A DNA stretch of 64,000 nucleotides. Source: Zea mays (lineage: Eukaryota > Streptophyta > Magnoliopsida > Poales > Poaceae). Made by a program: the position numbers and the translations under genes. The notes under the pieces were generated by a model. It was not told where the DNA came from and did not search any database. It was given only the letters and a program-made list of their open reading frames with translations. The DNA lies in NCBI RefSeq assembly GCF_902167145.1, contig NW_023367355.1, positions 62,001-126,000 of the forward strand, read 5' to 3'. Shown piece by piece: positions 1 through 11,507 of the stretch (position 1 is the first letter of the stretch; each line of letters starts with the position of its first letter).

Positions 1-3000
1 TGTGGCCATTTATCATCGACTAGAGGCTCATAAACCTCACCCCACATATGTTTTTTTGCCATAGATCACATTCTTGGATTTCTGGTGGAGACCATTTCTT
101 GGTTAAATACTCGTACGTGTTAGCCTTCGGTATTATTGAAAATGGTCGTTCATGGCTATTTTCGGCAAAATGGGGGTTGTGTGGCCATTGATCATCGACC
201 AGAGGCTCGTACACCTCACCCCACATATGTTTCCTTGCCATAGATCACATTCTTGGATTTCTGGTGGAGACCATTTCTTGGTCAAAAATCCGTAGGTGTT
301 AGCCTTCAGTGTCATTGAAAATGGTCGTTCATGGCTATTTTCGACAAAAATGGGGGTTGTGTGGCCATTGATGATCGACCAGAGGCTCGTACACCTCACC
401 CCACATATGTTTCCTTGCCATAGATCACATTCTTGGATTTCTGGTGGAGACCATTTCTTGGTCAAAAATCCGTAGGTGTTAGCCTACGGTATTATTGTAA
501 ATGGTCATTCATGGCTATTTTCGACAAAAATGGGGGTTGTGTGGCCATTGATCTTCGACCAGAGGCTCATACACCTCACTACACATATGTTTCCTTGCCA
601 TAGATTACATTCTTGGATTTATGGTGGAGACCATTTCTTGGGCAAAAATCCGTAGGTGTTAGCCTTCAGTGTCATTGAAAATGGTCGTTCATGGCTATTT
701 TCGACAAAAATTAGGGTTGTGTGGCCATTGATCGTCGACCAGAGGCTCATACACCTCACCCCACATATGTTTCCTTGCCATAGATCACATTCTTGGATTT
801 CTGGTGGAGACCATTTCTTGGGCAAAAATCTGTAGGTGTTAGCCTTTGGTATTTTTGAAAATGGTCATTCATGGCTATTTTCGACAAAAATGGGGGTTGT
901 GTGGCCATTGATCTTTGACCAGAGGCTCATAAACCTCACCCCACATATGTTTCCTTGCCATAGATTACATTCTTGGATTTATGGTGGAGACCATTTCTTG
1001 GTCAAAAATCCGTAGGTGTTAGCCTTCAGTGTCATTGAAAATGGTCGTTCATGGCTATTTTCGACAAAAATTAGGGTTGTGTGGCCATTGATCGTCGACC
1101 AGAGGCTCATACACCTCACCCCACATATGTTTCCTTGCCATAGATTACATTCTTGGATTTCTGGTGGAAACCATTTCTTGGTTAAAAACTCGTACGTGTT
1201 AGCCTTCGGTATTATTGAAAATGGTCGTTCATGGCTATTTTCGACAAAAATTAGGGTTGTGTGGCCATTGATCGTCGACCAGAGGCTCATACACCTCACC
1301 CCACATATGTTTCCTTGCCATAGATCACATTCTTGGATTTATGGTGGAGACCATTTCTTGGTCAAAAATCCGTAGGTGTTAGCCTTCGATATTATTGAAA
1401 ATGGTCGTTCATGGCTATTTTCGACAAAAATGGGGGTTGTGTGGCCATTGATCATCGACCAGAGGCTCATACACCTCACCCCACATATGTTTCCTTGCCA
1501 TAGATCACATTCTTGGATTTCTGGCGGAGACCATTTCTTGGTCAAAAATCCGTAGGTGTTAGCCTTTGGTATTATTGAAAATGGTCGTTCATGGCTATTT
1601 TCCACAAAAATGGGGGTTGTGTGGCCATTCATCATCGACCAGAGGCTCATAAACCTCACCCCACATATGTTTCCTTGCCATAGATTACATTCTTGGATTT
1701 CTGGTGGAAACCATTTCTTGGTTAAAAACTCGTACGTGTTAGCCTTCGGTATTATTGAAAATGGTCATTCATGGCTATTTTCGGCAAAATGGGGGTTGTG
1801 TGGCCATTGATCATCGACCACAGGCTCGTACACCTCACCCCACATATGTTTCCTTGCCATAGATCACATTCTTGGATTTCTGGTGGAGACCATTTCTTGG
1901 TCAAAAATCCGTACGTGTTAGCCTTTGGTATTTTTGAAAATGGTCATTCATGGCTATTTTCGACAAAAATGGGGGTTGTGTGGCCATTGATCATCGACTA
2001 GAGGCTCATACACCTCACCCCACATATGTTTCCTTGCCATAGATCACATTCTTGGATTTCTGGTGGAGACCATTTCTTGGTCAAAAATCCGTAGGTGTTA
2101 GCCTTCGGTATTATTGAAAATGGTCATTCATGGCTATTTTCGACAAAAATGGGGGTTGTGTGGCCATTGATCATCGACCAGATGCTCATACACCTCACCC
2201 CACATATGTTTCCTTGCCATAGATCACATTCTTGGATTTCTGGTGGAGACCATTTCTTGGTCTAAAATCCGTAGGTGTTAGCCTCTAGTATTATTGAAAA
2301 TGGTCACTCATGGCTATTCTCAAGGTCGCTCATGGCTATTTTCATAAAAAATGGGGGTGTGTGGCCATTTATCATCGACTAGAGGCTCATAAACCTCACC
2401 CCACATATGTTTCCTTGCCATAGATTACATTCTTGGATTTCTAGTGGAGACCATTTCTTGGTTAAAAACTCGTACGTGTTAGCCTTCGGTATTATTGAAA
2501 ATGGTCATTCATGGCTATTTTCGGCAAAATGGGGGTTGTGTGGCCATTGATCGTCGACCAGAGGCTCATACACCTCACCCCAAATATGTTTCCTTGCCAT
2601 AGATCACATTCTTGGATTTCTGGTGGAGACCATTTCTTGGTCAAAAATCCGTAGGTGTTAGCCTTCGGTATTATTGTAAATGGTCATTCATGGCTATTTT
2701 CGACAAAAATGGGGGTTGTGTGGCCATTGATCATCGACCAGAGGCTCATACACCTCACTACACATATGTTTCCTTGCCATAGATCACATTCTTGGATTTA
2801 TGGTGGAGACCATTTCTTGGTCAAAAATCCGTAGGTGTTAGCCTTCAGTGTCATTGAAAATGGTCGTTCATGGCTATTTTCGACAAAAATTAGGGTTGTG
2901 TGGCCATTGATCGTCGACCAGAGGCTCATACACCTCACCCCACATATGTTTCCTTGCCATAGATCAAATTCTTGGATTTCTGGTGGAGACCATTTCTTGG

Positions 3001-3780
3001 TCAAAAATCCGTAGGTGTTAGCCTTCGGTATTATTGAAAATGGTCGTTCATGGCTATTTTCGACAAAAATGGGGGTTGGGTGGCCATTGATCATCGACCA
3101 GACGCTCATACACCTCACCCCACATATGTTTCCTTGCCATAGATCACATTCTTGGATTTCTAGTGGAGACCATTTCTTGGTTAAAAACTCGTACGTGTTA
3201 GCCTTCGGTATTATTGAAAATGGTCATTCATGGCTATTTTCGGCAAAATGGGGGTTGTGTGGCCATTGATCATCGACCAGAGGCTCGTACACCTCACCCC
3301 ACATATGTTTCCTTGCCATAGATCACATTCTTGGATTTCTGGTGGAGACCATTTCTTGGTTAAAAATCCGTACGTGTTAGCCTTTGGTATTTTTGAAAAT
3401 GGTCATTCATGGCTATTTTCGACAAAAATGGGGGTTGTGTGGCCATTCATCATCGACTAGAGGCTCATACACCTCACCCCACATATGTTTCCTTGCCATA
3501 GATCACATTCTTGGATTTCTGGTGGAGACCATTTCTTGGTAAAAAATCCGTAGGTGTTAGCCTTCGGTATTATTGAAAATGGTCGTTCATGGCTATTTTC
3601 GACAAAAATGGGGGTTGTGTGGCCATTGATCATCGACCAGACGCTCATACACCTCACCCCACATATGTTTCCTTGCCATAGATCACATTCTTGGATTTCT
3701 GGTGGAGACCATTTCTTGGTCTAAAATCCGTAGGTGTTAGCCTCTAGTATTATTGAAAATGGTCGCTAATGGCTATTTTC

Positions 3781-6700
3781 AAGGTCGCTCATGGCTATTT
3801 TCATAAAAAATGGGGGTTGTGTGGCCATTTATCATCGACTAGAGGCTCATATACCTCACCCCACATATGTTTCATTGCCATAGATTACATTCTTGGATTT
3901 CTAGTGGAAACCATTTCTTGGTTAAAAACTCGTACGTGTTAGCCTTCGGTATTATTGAAAATGGTCATTCATGGCTATTTTCGGCAAAATGGGTGTTGTG
4001 TGGCCATTGATCGTCGACCAGAGGCTCATACACCTCACCCCACATATGTTTCCTTGTCGTAGATCACATTCTTGGATTTCTGGTGGAGACCATTTCTTGG
4101 TCAAAAATCCGTAGGTGTTAGCCTTCGATATTATTGAAAATGGTCATTCATGGCTATTTTCGGCAAAATGGGGGTTGTGTGGCCATTGATCGTCGACCAG
4201 AGGCTCATACACCTCACCCCACATATGTTTCCTTGTCGTAGATCACATTCTTGGATTTCTGGTAGAGACCATTTCTTGGTCAAAAATCCGAATGTGTTAG
4301 CCTTCGATATTATTGAAAATGGTCGTTCATGGCTATTTTCGACAAAAATGGAGGTTGTGTGGCCATTGATCATCGACCAGAGGCTCATACACCTCACCCC
4401 ACATATGTTTCCTTGCCATAGATCACATTCTTGGATTTCTGGTGGAGACCATTTCTTGGTCAAAAATCCGTAGGTGTTAGCCTTCGGTATTATTGAAAAT
4501 GGTCGTTCATGGCTATTTTCAACAAAAATGGGGGTTGTGTGGCCATTGATCATCGACCAGACGCTCATACACCTCACCCCACATATGTTTCCTTGCCATA
4601 GATCACATTCTTGGATTTCTGGTGGAGACCATTTCTTGGTCTAAAATCCGTAGGTGTTAGCCTCTAGTATTATTGAAAATGGTCGCTCATGGCTATTTTC
4701 AAGGTCGCTCATGGCTATTTTCATAAAAAATGGGGGTTGTGTGGCCATTTATCATCGACTAGAGGCTCATAAACCTCACCCCACATATGTTTCCTTGCCA
4801 TAGATTACATTCTTGGATTTCTGGTGGAAACCATTTCTTGGTTAAAAACTCGTACGTGTTAGCCTTCGGTATTATTGAAAATGGTCATTCATGGCTATTT
4901 TCGGCAAAATGGGGGTTGTGTGGCCATTGATCGTCGACCAGAGGCTCATACACCTTACCCCACATATGTTTCCTTGTCGTAGATCACATTCTTGGATTTC
5001 TGGTGGAGACCATTTCTTGGTCAAAAATCCGTAGGTGTTAGCCTTCGATATTATTGAAAATGGTCATTCATGGCTATTTTCGGCAAAATGGGGGTTGTGT
5101 GGCCATTGATCGTCGACCAGAGGCTCATACACCTCACCCCACATATGTTTCCTTGTCGTAGATCACATTCTTGGATTTCTGATGGAGACCATTTCTTGGT
5201 CAAAAATCCGTAGGTGTTAGCCTTCGATATTATTGAAAATGGTCGTTCATGGCTATTTTCGACAAAAATTGGGGTTGTGTGGCCATTGATCATCGACCAG
5301 AGGCTCATACACCTCACCCCACATATGTTTCCTTGCCATAGATCACATTCTTGGATTTCTGGTGGAGACCATTTCTTGGTCAAAAATCCGTAGGTGTTAG
5401 CCTTCGGTATTATTGAAAATGGTCGTTCATTGCTATTTTCGACAAAAATGGGGGTTGTGTGGCCATTGATCATCGACCAGACGCTCATACACCTCACCCC
5501 ACATATGTTTCCTTGCCATAGATCACATTCTTGGATTTCTGGTGGAGACCATTTCTTGGTCAAAAATCCGTAGGTGTTAGCCTTCGGTATTATTGAAAAT
5601 GGTCGTTCATGGCTATTTTCGACAAAAATGGGGGTTGTGTGGCCATTGATCATCGACCAGACGCTCATACACCTCACCCCACATATGTTTCCTTGCCATA
5701 GATCACATTCTTGGATTTCTGGTGGAGACCATTCTTGGTTAAAAACTCGTACGTGTTAGCCTTCGGTATTATTGAAAATGGTCATTCATGGCTATTTTCG
5801 GCAAAATGGGGGTTGTGTGGCCATTGATCATCGACCAGAGGCTCGTACACCTCACCCCACATATGTTTCCTTGCCATAGATCACATTCTTGGATTTCTGG
5901 TGGAGACCATTTCTTGGTTAAAAATCCGTACGTGTTAGCCTTTGGTATTTTTGAAAATGGTCATTCATGGCTATTTTCGACAAAAATGGGGGTTGTGTGG
6001 CCATTGATCATCGACTAGAGGCTCATACACCTTACCCCACATATGTTTCCTTGCCATAGATCACATTCTTGAATTTCTGGTGGAGACCATTTCTTGGTAA
6101 AAAATCCGTAGGTGTTAGCCTTCGGTATTATTGAAAATGGTCGTTCATGGCTATTTTCGACAAAAATGGGGGTTGTGTGGCCATTGATCATCGACCAGAC
6201 GCTCATACACCTCACCCCACAAATGTTTCCTTGCCATAGATCACATTCTTGGATTTCTGGTGGAGACCATTTCTTGGTCTAAAATCCGTAGGTGTTAGCC
6301 TCTAGTATTATTGAAAATGGTCGCTCATGGCTATTTTCAAGGTCGCTCATGGCTATTTTCATAAAAAATGGGGGTTGTGTGGCCATTTATCATCGGCTAG
6401 AGGCTCATAAACCTCACCCCACATATGTTTCATTGCCATAGATTACATTCTTGGATTTCTGGTGGAAACCATTTCTTGGTTAAAAACTCGTACGTGTTAG
6501 CCTTCGGTATTATTGAAAATGGTCATTCATGGCTATTTTCGGCAAAATGGGGGTTGTGTGGCCATTGATCGTCGACCAGAGGCTCATACACCTCACCCCA
6601 CATATGTTTCCTTGTCGTAGATCACATTCTTGGATTTCTGGTGGAGACCATTTCTTGGTCAAAAATCCGTATGTGTTAGCCTTCGATATTATTGAAAATG

Positions 6701-9700
6701 GTCATTCATGGCTATTTTCGGCAAAATGGGGGTTGTGTGGCCATTGATCGTCGACCAGAGGCTCATACACCTCACCCCACATATGTTTCCTTGTCGTAGA
6801 TCACATTCTTGGATTTCTGGTGGAGACCATTTCTTGGTCAAAAATCAGTAGGTGTTAGCCTTCGATATTATTGAAAATGGTCGTTCATGGCTATTTTCGA
6901 CAAAAATGGAGGTTGTGTGGCCATTGATCATCGACCAGAGGCTCATACACCTCACCCCACATATGTTTCCTTGCCATAGATCACATTCTTGGATTTCTGG
7001 TGGAGACCATTTCTTGGTCAAAAATCCGTAGGTGTTAGCCTTCGGTATTATTGAAAATGGTCGTTCATGGCTATTTTCGACAAAAATGGGGGTTGTGTGG
7101 CCATTGATCATCGACCAGACGCTCATACACCTCACCCCACATATGTTTCCTTGCCATAGATCACATTCTTGGATTTCTGGTGGAGACCATTTCTTGGTCT
7201 AAAATCCGTAGGTGTTAGCCTCTAGTATTATTGAAAATGGTCGCTCATGGCTATTTTCAAGGTCGCTCATGGCTATTTTCATAAAAAATGGGGGTTGTGT
7301 GGCCATTTATCATCGACTAGAGGCTCATAAACCTCACCCCACATTTGTTTCCTTGCCATAGATTACATTCTTGGATTTCTGGTGGAAACCATTTCTTGGT
7401 TAAAAACTTGTACGTGTTAGCCTTCGGTATTATTGAAAATGGTCACTCATGGCTATTTTCGGCAAAATGGGGGTTGTGTGGCCATTGATCGTCGACCAGA
7501 GGCTCATACACCTCACCCCACATATGTTTCCTTGTCGTAGATCACATTCTTGGATTTCTGGTGGAGACCATTTCTTGGTCAAAAATCCGTAGGTGTTAGC
7601 CTTCGATATTATTGAAAATGGTCATTCATGGCTATTTTCGGCAAAATGGGGGTTGTGTGGCCATTGATCGTCGACCAGAGGCTCATACACCTCACCCCAC
7701 ATATGTTTCCTTGTCGTAGATCACATTCTTGGATTTCTGGTGGAGACCATTTCTTGGTCAAAAATCCGTAGGTGTTAGCCTTCGATATTATTAAAAATGG
7801 TCGTTCATGGCTATTTTCGACAAAAATGGGGGTTGTGTGGCCATTGATCATCGACCAGAGGCTCATACACTTCACCCCACATATGTTTCCTTGCCATAGA
7901 TCACATTCTTGGATTTCTGGTGGAGACCATTTCTTGGTCAAAAATCCGTAGGTGTTAGCCTTCGGTATTATTGAAAATGGTCGTTCATGGCTATTTTCGA
8001 CAAAAATGGGGGTTGTGTGGCCATTGATCATCGACCAGACGCTCATACACCTCACCCCACATATGTTTCCTTGCCATAGATCACATTCTTGGATTTCTGG
8101 TGGAGACCATTTCTTGGTCTAAAATTCGTAGGCGTTAGCCTCTAGTATTATTGAAAATGGTCGCTCATGGCTATTTTCAAGGTCGCTCATGGCTATTTTC
8201 ATAAAAAATGGGGGTTGTGTGGCCATTGATCGTTGACCAGAGGCTCATACACCTCACCCCACATATGTTTCCTTGCCATAGATCACATTCTTGGATTTCT
8301 GGTGGAGACCATTTCTTGGTCAAAATTCCGTAGGTGTTAGCCTCTAGTATTATTGAAAATGGTCGCTCATGGCTATTTTCAAGGTCGCTCATGGCTATTT
8401 TCATAAAAAATGGGGGTTGTGTGGCCATTTATCATCGACTAGAGGTTCATAAACCTCACCCCACATATGTTTCATTGCCATAGATTACATTCTTGGATTT
8501 CTGGTGGAAACCATTTCTTGGTTAAAAACTCGTACGTGTTAGCCTTCGGTATTATTGAAAATGGTCATTCATGGCTATTTTCGGCAAAATGGGGGTTGTG
8601 TGGCCATTGATCGTCGACCAGAGGCTCATACACCTCACCCCACATATGTTTCCTTGTCGTAGATCACATTCTTGGATTTCTGGTGGAGACCATTTCTTGG
8701 TCAAAAATCCGTATGTGTTAGCCTTCGATATTATTGAAAATGGTCATTCATGGCTATTTTCGGCAAAATGGGGGTTGTGTGGCCATTGATCGTCGACCAG
8801 AGGCTCATACACCTCACCCCACATATGTTTCCTTGTCGTAGATCACATTCTTGGATTTCTGGTGGAGACCATTTCTTGGTCAAAAATCAGTAGGTGTTAG
8901 CCTTCGATATTATTGAAAATGGTCGTTCATGGCTATTTTCGACAAAAATGGAGGTTGTGTGGCCATTGATCATCGACTAGAGGCTCATACACCTCACCCC
9001 ACATATGTTTCCTTGCCATAGATCACATTCTTGGATTTCTGGTGGAGACCATTTCTTGGTCAAAAATCCGTAGGTGTTAGCCTTCGGTATTATTGAAAAT
9101 GGTCGTTCATGGCTATTTTCGACAAAAATGGGGGTTGTGTGGCCATTGATCATCGACCAGACGCTCATACACCTCACCCCACATATGTTTCCTTGCCATA
9201 GATCACATTCTTGGATTTCTGGTGGAGACCATTTCTTGGTCTAAAATCCGTAGGTGTTAGCCTCTAGTATTATTGAAAATGGTCGCTCATGGCTATTTTC
9301 AAGGTCGCTCATGGCTATTTTCATAAAAAATGGGGGTTGTGTGGCCATTTATCATCGACTAGAGGCTCATAAACCTCACCCCACATATGTTTCCTTGCCA
9401 TAGATTACATTCTTGGATTTCTGGTGGAAACCATTTCTTGGTTAAAAACTTGTACGTGTTAGCCTTCGGTATTATTGAAAATGGTCACTCATGGCTATTT
9501 TCGGCAAAATGGGGGTTGTGTGGCCATTGATCGTCGACCAGAGGCTCATACACCTCACCCCACATATGTTTCCTTGTCGTAGATAACATTCTTGGATTTC
9601 TGGTGGAGACCATTTCTTGGTCAAAAATCCGTAGGTGTTAGCCTTCGATATTATTGAAAATGGTCATTCATGGCTATTTTCGGCAAAATGGGGGTTGTGT

Positions 9701-10638
9701 GGCCATTGATCGTCGACCAGAGGCTCATACACCTCACCCCACATATGTTTCCTTGTCGTAGATCACATTCTTGGATTTCTGGTGGAGACCATTTCTTGAT
9801 CAAAAATCCGTAGGTGTTAGCCTTCGATATTATTGAAAATGGTCGTTCATGGCTATTTTCGACAAAAATGGGGGTTGTGTGGCCATTGATCATCGACCAG
9901 AGGCTCATACACCTCACCCCACATATGTTTCCTTGCCATAGATCACATTCTTGGATTTCTGGTGGAGACCATTTCTTGGTCAAAAATCCGTAGGTGTTAG
10001 CCTTCGGTATTATTGAAAATGGTCGTTCATGGCTATTTTCGACAAAAATGGGGGTTGTGTGGCCATTGATCATCGACCAGACGCTCATACACCTCACCCC
10101 ACATATGTTTCCTTGCCATAGATCACATTCTTGGATTTCTGGTGGAGACCATTTCTTGGTCTAAAATCCTTAGGTGTTAGCCTCTAGTATTATTGAAAAT
10201 GGTCGCTCATGGCTATTTTCAAGGTCGCTCATGGCTATTTTCATAAAAAATGGGGGTTGTGTGGCCATTGATCGTCGACCAGAGGCTCATACACCTCACC
10301 CCACATATGTTTCCTTGCCATAGATCACATTCTTGGATTTCTGGTGGAGACCATTTCTTGGTCAAAATTCCGTAGGTGTTAGCCTTCGGTATTATTGAAA
10401 ATGGTCGTTCATGGCTATTTTCGACAAAAATGGGGGTTGTGTGGCCATTGATCATCGACCAGACGCTCATACACCTCACCCCACATATGTTTCCTTGCCA
10501 TAGATCACATTCTTGGATTTCTGGTGGACACCATTTCTTGGTCTAAAATCCGTAGGTGTTAGCCTGTAGTATTATTGAAAATGGTCGCTCATGGCTATTT
10601 TCAAGGTCGCTCATGGCTATTTTCATAAAAAATGGGGG
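3781..10638 (+). repeat. 920-bp higher-order repeat region in block 1
   Basis: A marker monomer with an internal 22-bp duplication (AAGGTCGCTCATGGC preceding CATAAAAAA) starts its second half at 3781, 4701, 6339, 7259, 8179, 8381, 9301, 10221 and 10603. Spacings are 920, 1638, 920, 920, 202, 920, 920 and 382 bp. The 920-bp unit is five monomers (four near 180 bp plus one near 202 bp). Their variant order is fixed: a GTTAAAAACTCGTACG monomer, two TGTCGTAG monomers, one TGCCATAG monomer, then the AGACGCTC/22-bp-duplication monomer. 1638 equals 920 plus about four monomers, and 202 and 382 are one and two monomers, so the unit has also been trimmed and extended. Confidence 0.85.
10634..10638. 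repeat. Left target-site duplication of element 1 (GGGGG)
   Basis: GGGGG directly precedes the TGTTGGGG end of the left LTR. The same five bases follow the CCCAACA end of the right LTR at 20063-20067. Removing the element and one copy restores a normal satellite string (AAAAAATGGGGGTTGTGTGG), as seen for example near 10250. Confidence 0.95.
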
Positions 10639-11241
10639 TGTTGGGGACTTGCTCTCAAATGCTATGAATTAAGAACAAGGCAACATAAAATGTTAAATAT
10701 CAATGCCCTTCGTCCGCCGAAACGTTATCTCCAGAAGGATCTAATGAACTTCGGACGAAGGTCACGAATATGATATTACAAAGGTTTCACCTTCGTAATT
10801 AAACTTATAAAGATAATATAAAGTAAAGTTGAAACATGAAACATTGCAAATAAACATCTTGAAAACAAATGATGTCATTCATATGTCTTATTATATGAAT
10901 TTAAGATGTTTGAATACAACGATTAAATACATTTATACCTTTGCCTTGACAAGCAATCCGAATGATGCGTTAGTGATTACCGGAATGCGTGAACAGTAAA
11001 GGAATACTGTTCACTATTTATAGGTACAGGACACAGCCTGTGAGGAATTACAATTATGCCCCTCATAGAAGTTTACAACATCGACTCAGATCTTTATGGA
11101 CTAAAAGGTCATTCCATCTTTAAGTCGGTTTCCAATACCGAAGCTTCATGAAGAAGAACCTTCGGTCCTCTCATACAAACAGCTTCAGCCGAAAGCCGCT
11201 TCTTCCTAGAAGACCTTCGGCGACGAAGCATAGACCCAACA
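10639..11241 (-). repeat. 3' LTR of element 1
   Basis: 603 bp, bounded by TGTTGGG and CCCAACA. It matches 19460-20062 base for base at a constant offset of 8821 except position 11168. Being downstream of pol on the minus strand, it is the 3' LTR. It contains the TATA-like element and hairpin listed separately. Confidence 0.96.
10989..11023 (-). promoter_or_regulatory. LTR core promoter (TATA) with perfect hairpin, 3' LTR of element 1
   Basis: On the minus strand TATAAATAG (11023-11014) is followed at once by a perfect 10-bp inverted repeat: arms GTGAACAGTA (10989-10998) and TACTGTTCAC (11005-11014) around a 6-base loop. A TATA box here would place transcription start about 30 bases downstream, at or just past the hairpin. 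The equivalent site in the other LTR is 19810-19844. A similar hairpin with a different loop exists in element 2. Confidence 0.7.
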
Positions 11242-11255
11242 GTAGCCCCTTTCGC
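11242..11255 (-). promoter_or_regulatory. Polypurine tract region of element 1
   Basis: On the minus strand GCGAAAGGGGCTAC lies directly against the TG end of the 3' LTR, the expected place for the plus-strand primer in reverse transcription. The purine run is short (GAAAGGGG) and is followed by CTAC. The identical 14 bases border the equivalent LTR of element 2 at 55625-55638. Confidence 0.7.
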
Positions 11256-11264
11256 GGTGCTAGA

Positions 11265-11366
11265 TCGTTTTTCGTAACGAGCTTGATCCGTGAAAAAAGT
11301 CTCTTAAGCTTTGGGGAGCCGAAGGTCCGAAAAAACACCTTCCCTGAGCTCGTTGTCGAGAAACGA
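11265..11366. repeat. Imperfect inverted repeat between 3' LTR and antisense promoter (element 1)
   Basis: Arms 11265-11283 and 11347-11366 are complementary at about 17 of 20 positions, with roughly 63 bases between them. Element 2 keeps the same arms at 55648-55666 and 55729-55748 despite considerable divergence in the loop. Function is unknown; RNA folding, or promoter architecture for the plus-strand gene, are both possible. Confidence 0.6.
11316..11345 (+). repeat. Direct repeat on the 5' side of the antisense gene (element 1)
   Basis: GAGCCGAAGG, then TC, then CGAAAAAACACCTTCCCT. The same string without the two-base TC occurs at 14795-14822, on the far side of the antisense gene. Element 2 has the corresponding pair at 55701-55727 and 59139-59164. 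Confidence 0.75.
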
Positions 11367-11499
11367 TTCAGTTTCCCGGCGCGTAGTGGTCCCACCTTGC
11401 AGAGTTACTGTGCATTCCTGCGGTCCACCGCGCAGCGAGTGCAAGCGGGCGTCCGCCTAGTGTAAAAATCCTGGCGCTTCGCCTTCTTACCTGCAGTAC

Positions 11500-11507
11500 T
11501 ATATAAA
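11500..11507 (+). promoter_or_regulatory. TATA box of the antisense gene (element 1)
   Basis: TATATAAA on the plus strand sits 193 bp upstream of the ATG at 11693. The surrounding sequence (CTGCAGTACTATATAAACA, then ACGAGTAGGTGTGAAGTTAC) is nearly unchanged in element 2 at 55883-55890, more conserved than much of the flank. This fits an internal plus-strand promoter independent of the LTR. Confidence 0.65.

Larger units (their letters stand above)
1..10638 (+). repeat. knob180-type satellite array, block 1 (forward)
   Basis: About 59 head-to-tail monomers of close to 180 bp. Landmark strings such as TTGGATTTCTGGTGGAGACC recur every 180 bp (around 74, 254, 434 and onward). I recognise the sequence from memory as the maize 180-bp heterochromatic knob repeat. 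Variant monomers differ at diagnostic sites: CCGTAGGTG versus CTCGTACGTG, TTGCCATAG versus TTGTCGTAG, AGAGGCTC versus AGACGCTC. 'Forward' is my label for this plus-strand reading. The block ends at the target duplication of retrotransposon 1 and resumes at 20063. No gene is visible; open frames persist only because 180 is divisible by three. Confidence 0.95.

Noticed and set aside
1..10638. Many open reading frames of 60-208 codons on both strands of the satellite (longest about 5051-5677, minus strand)
   Set aside because: The monomer is 180 bp, so a frame open in one monomer stays open in the next. The peptides are the same ~60-residue unit repeated, appear on both strands and break at random substitutions. 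This is satellite, not protein coding.
11148..11465. Plus-strand open frame spanning the LTR end and leader (and similar at 55477-55848)
   Set aside because: It crosses the LTR boundary, polypurine tract and inverted repeat, and no family signature is visible.
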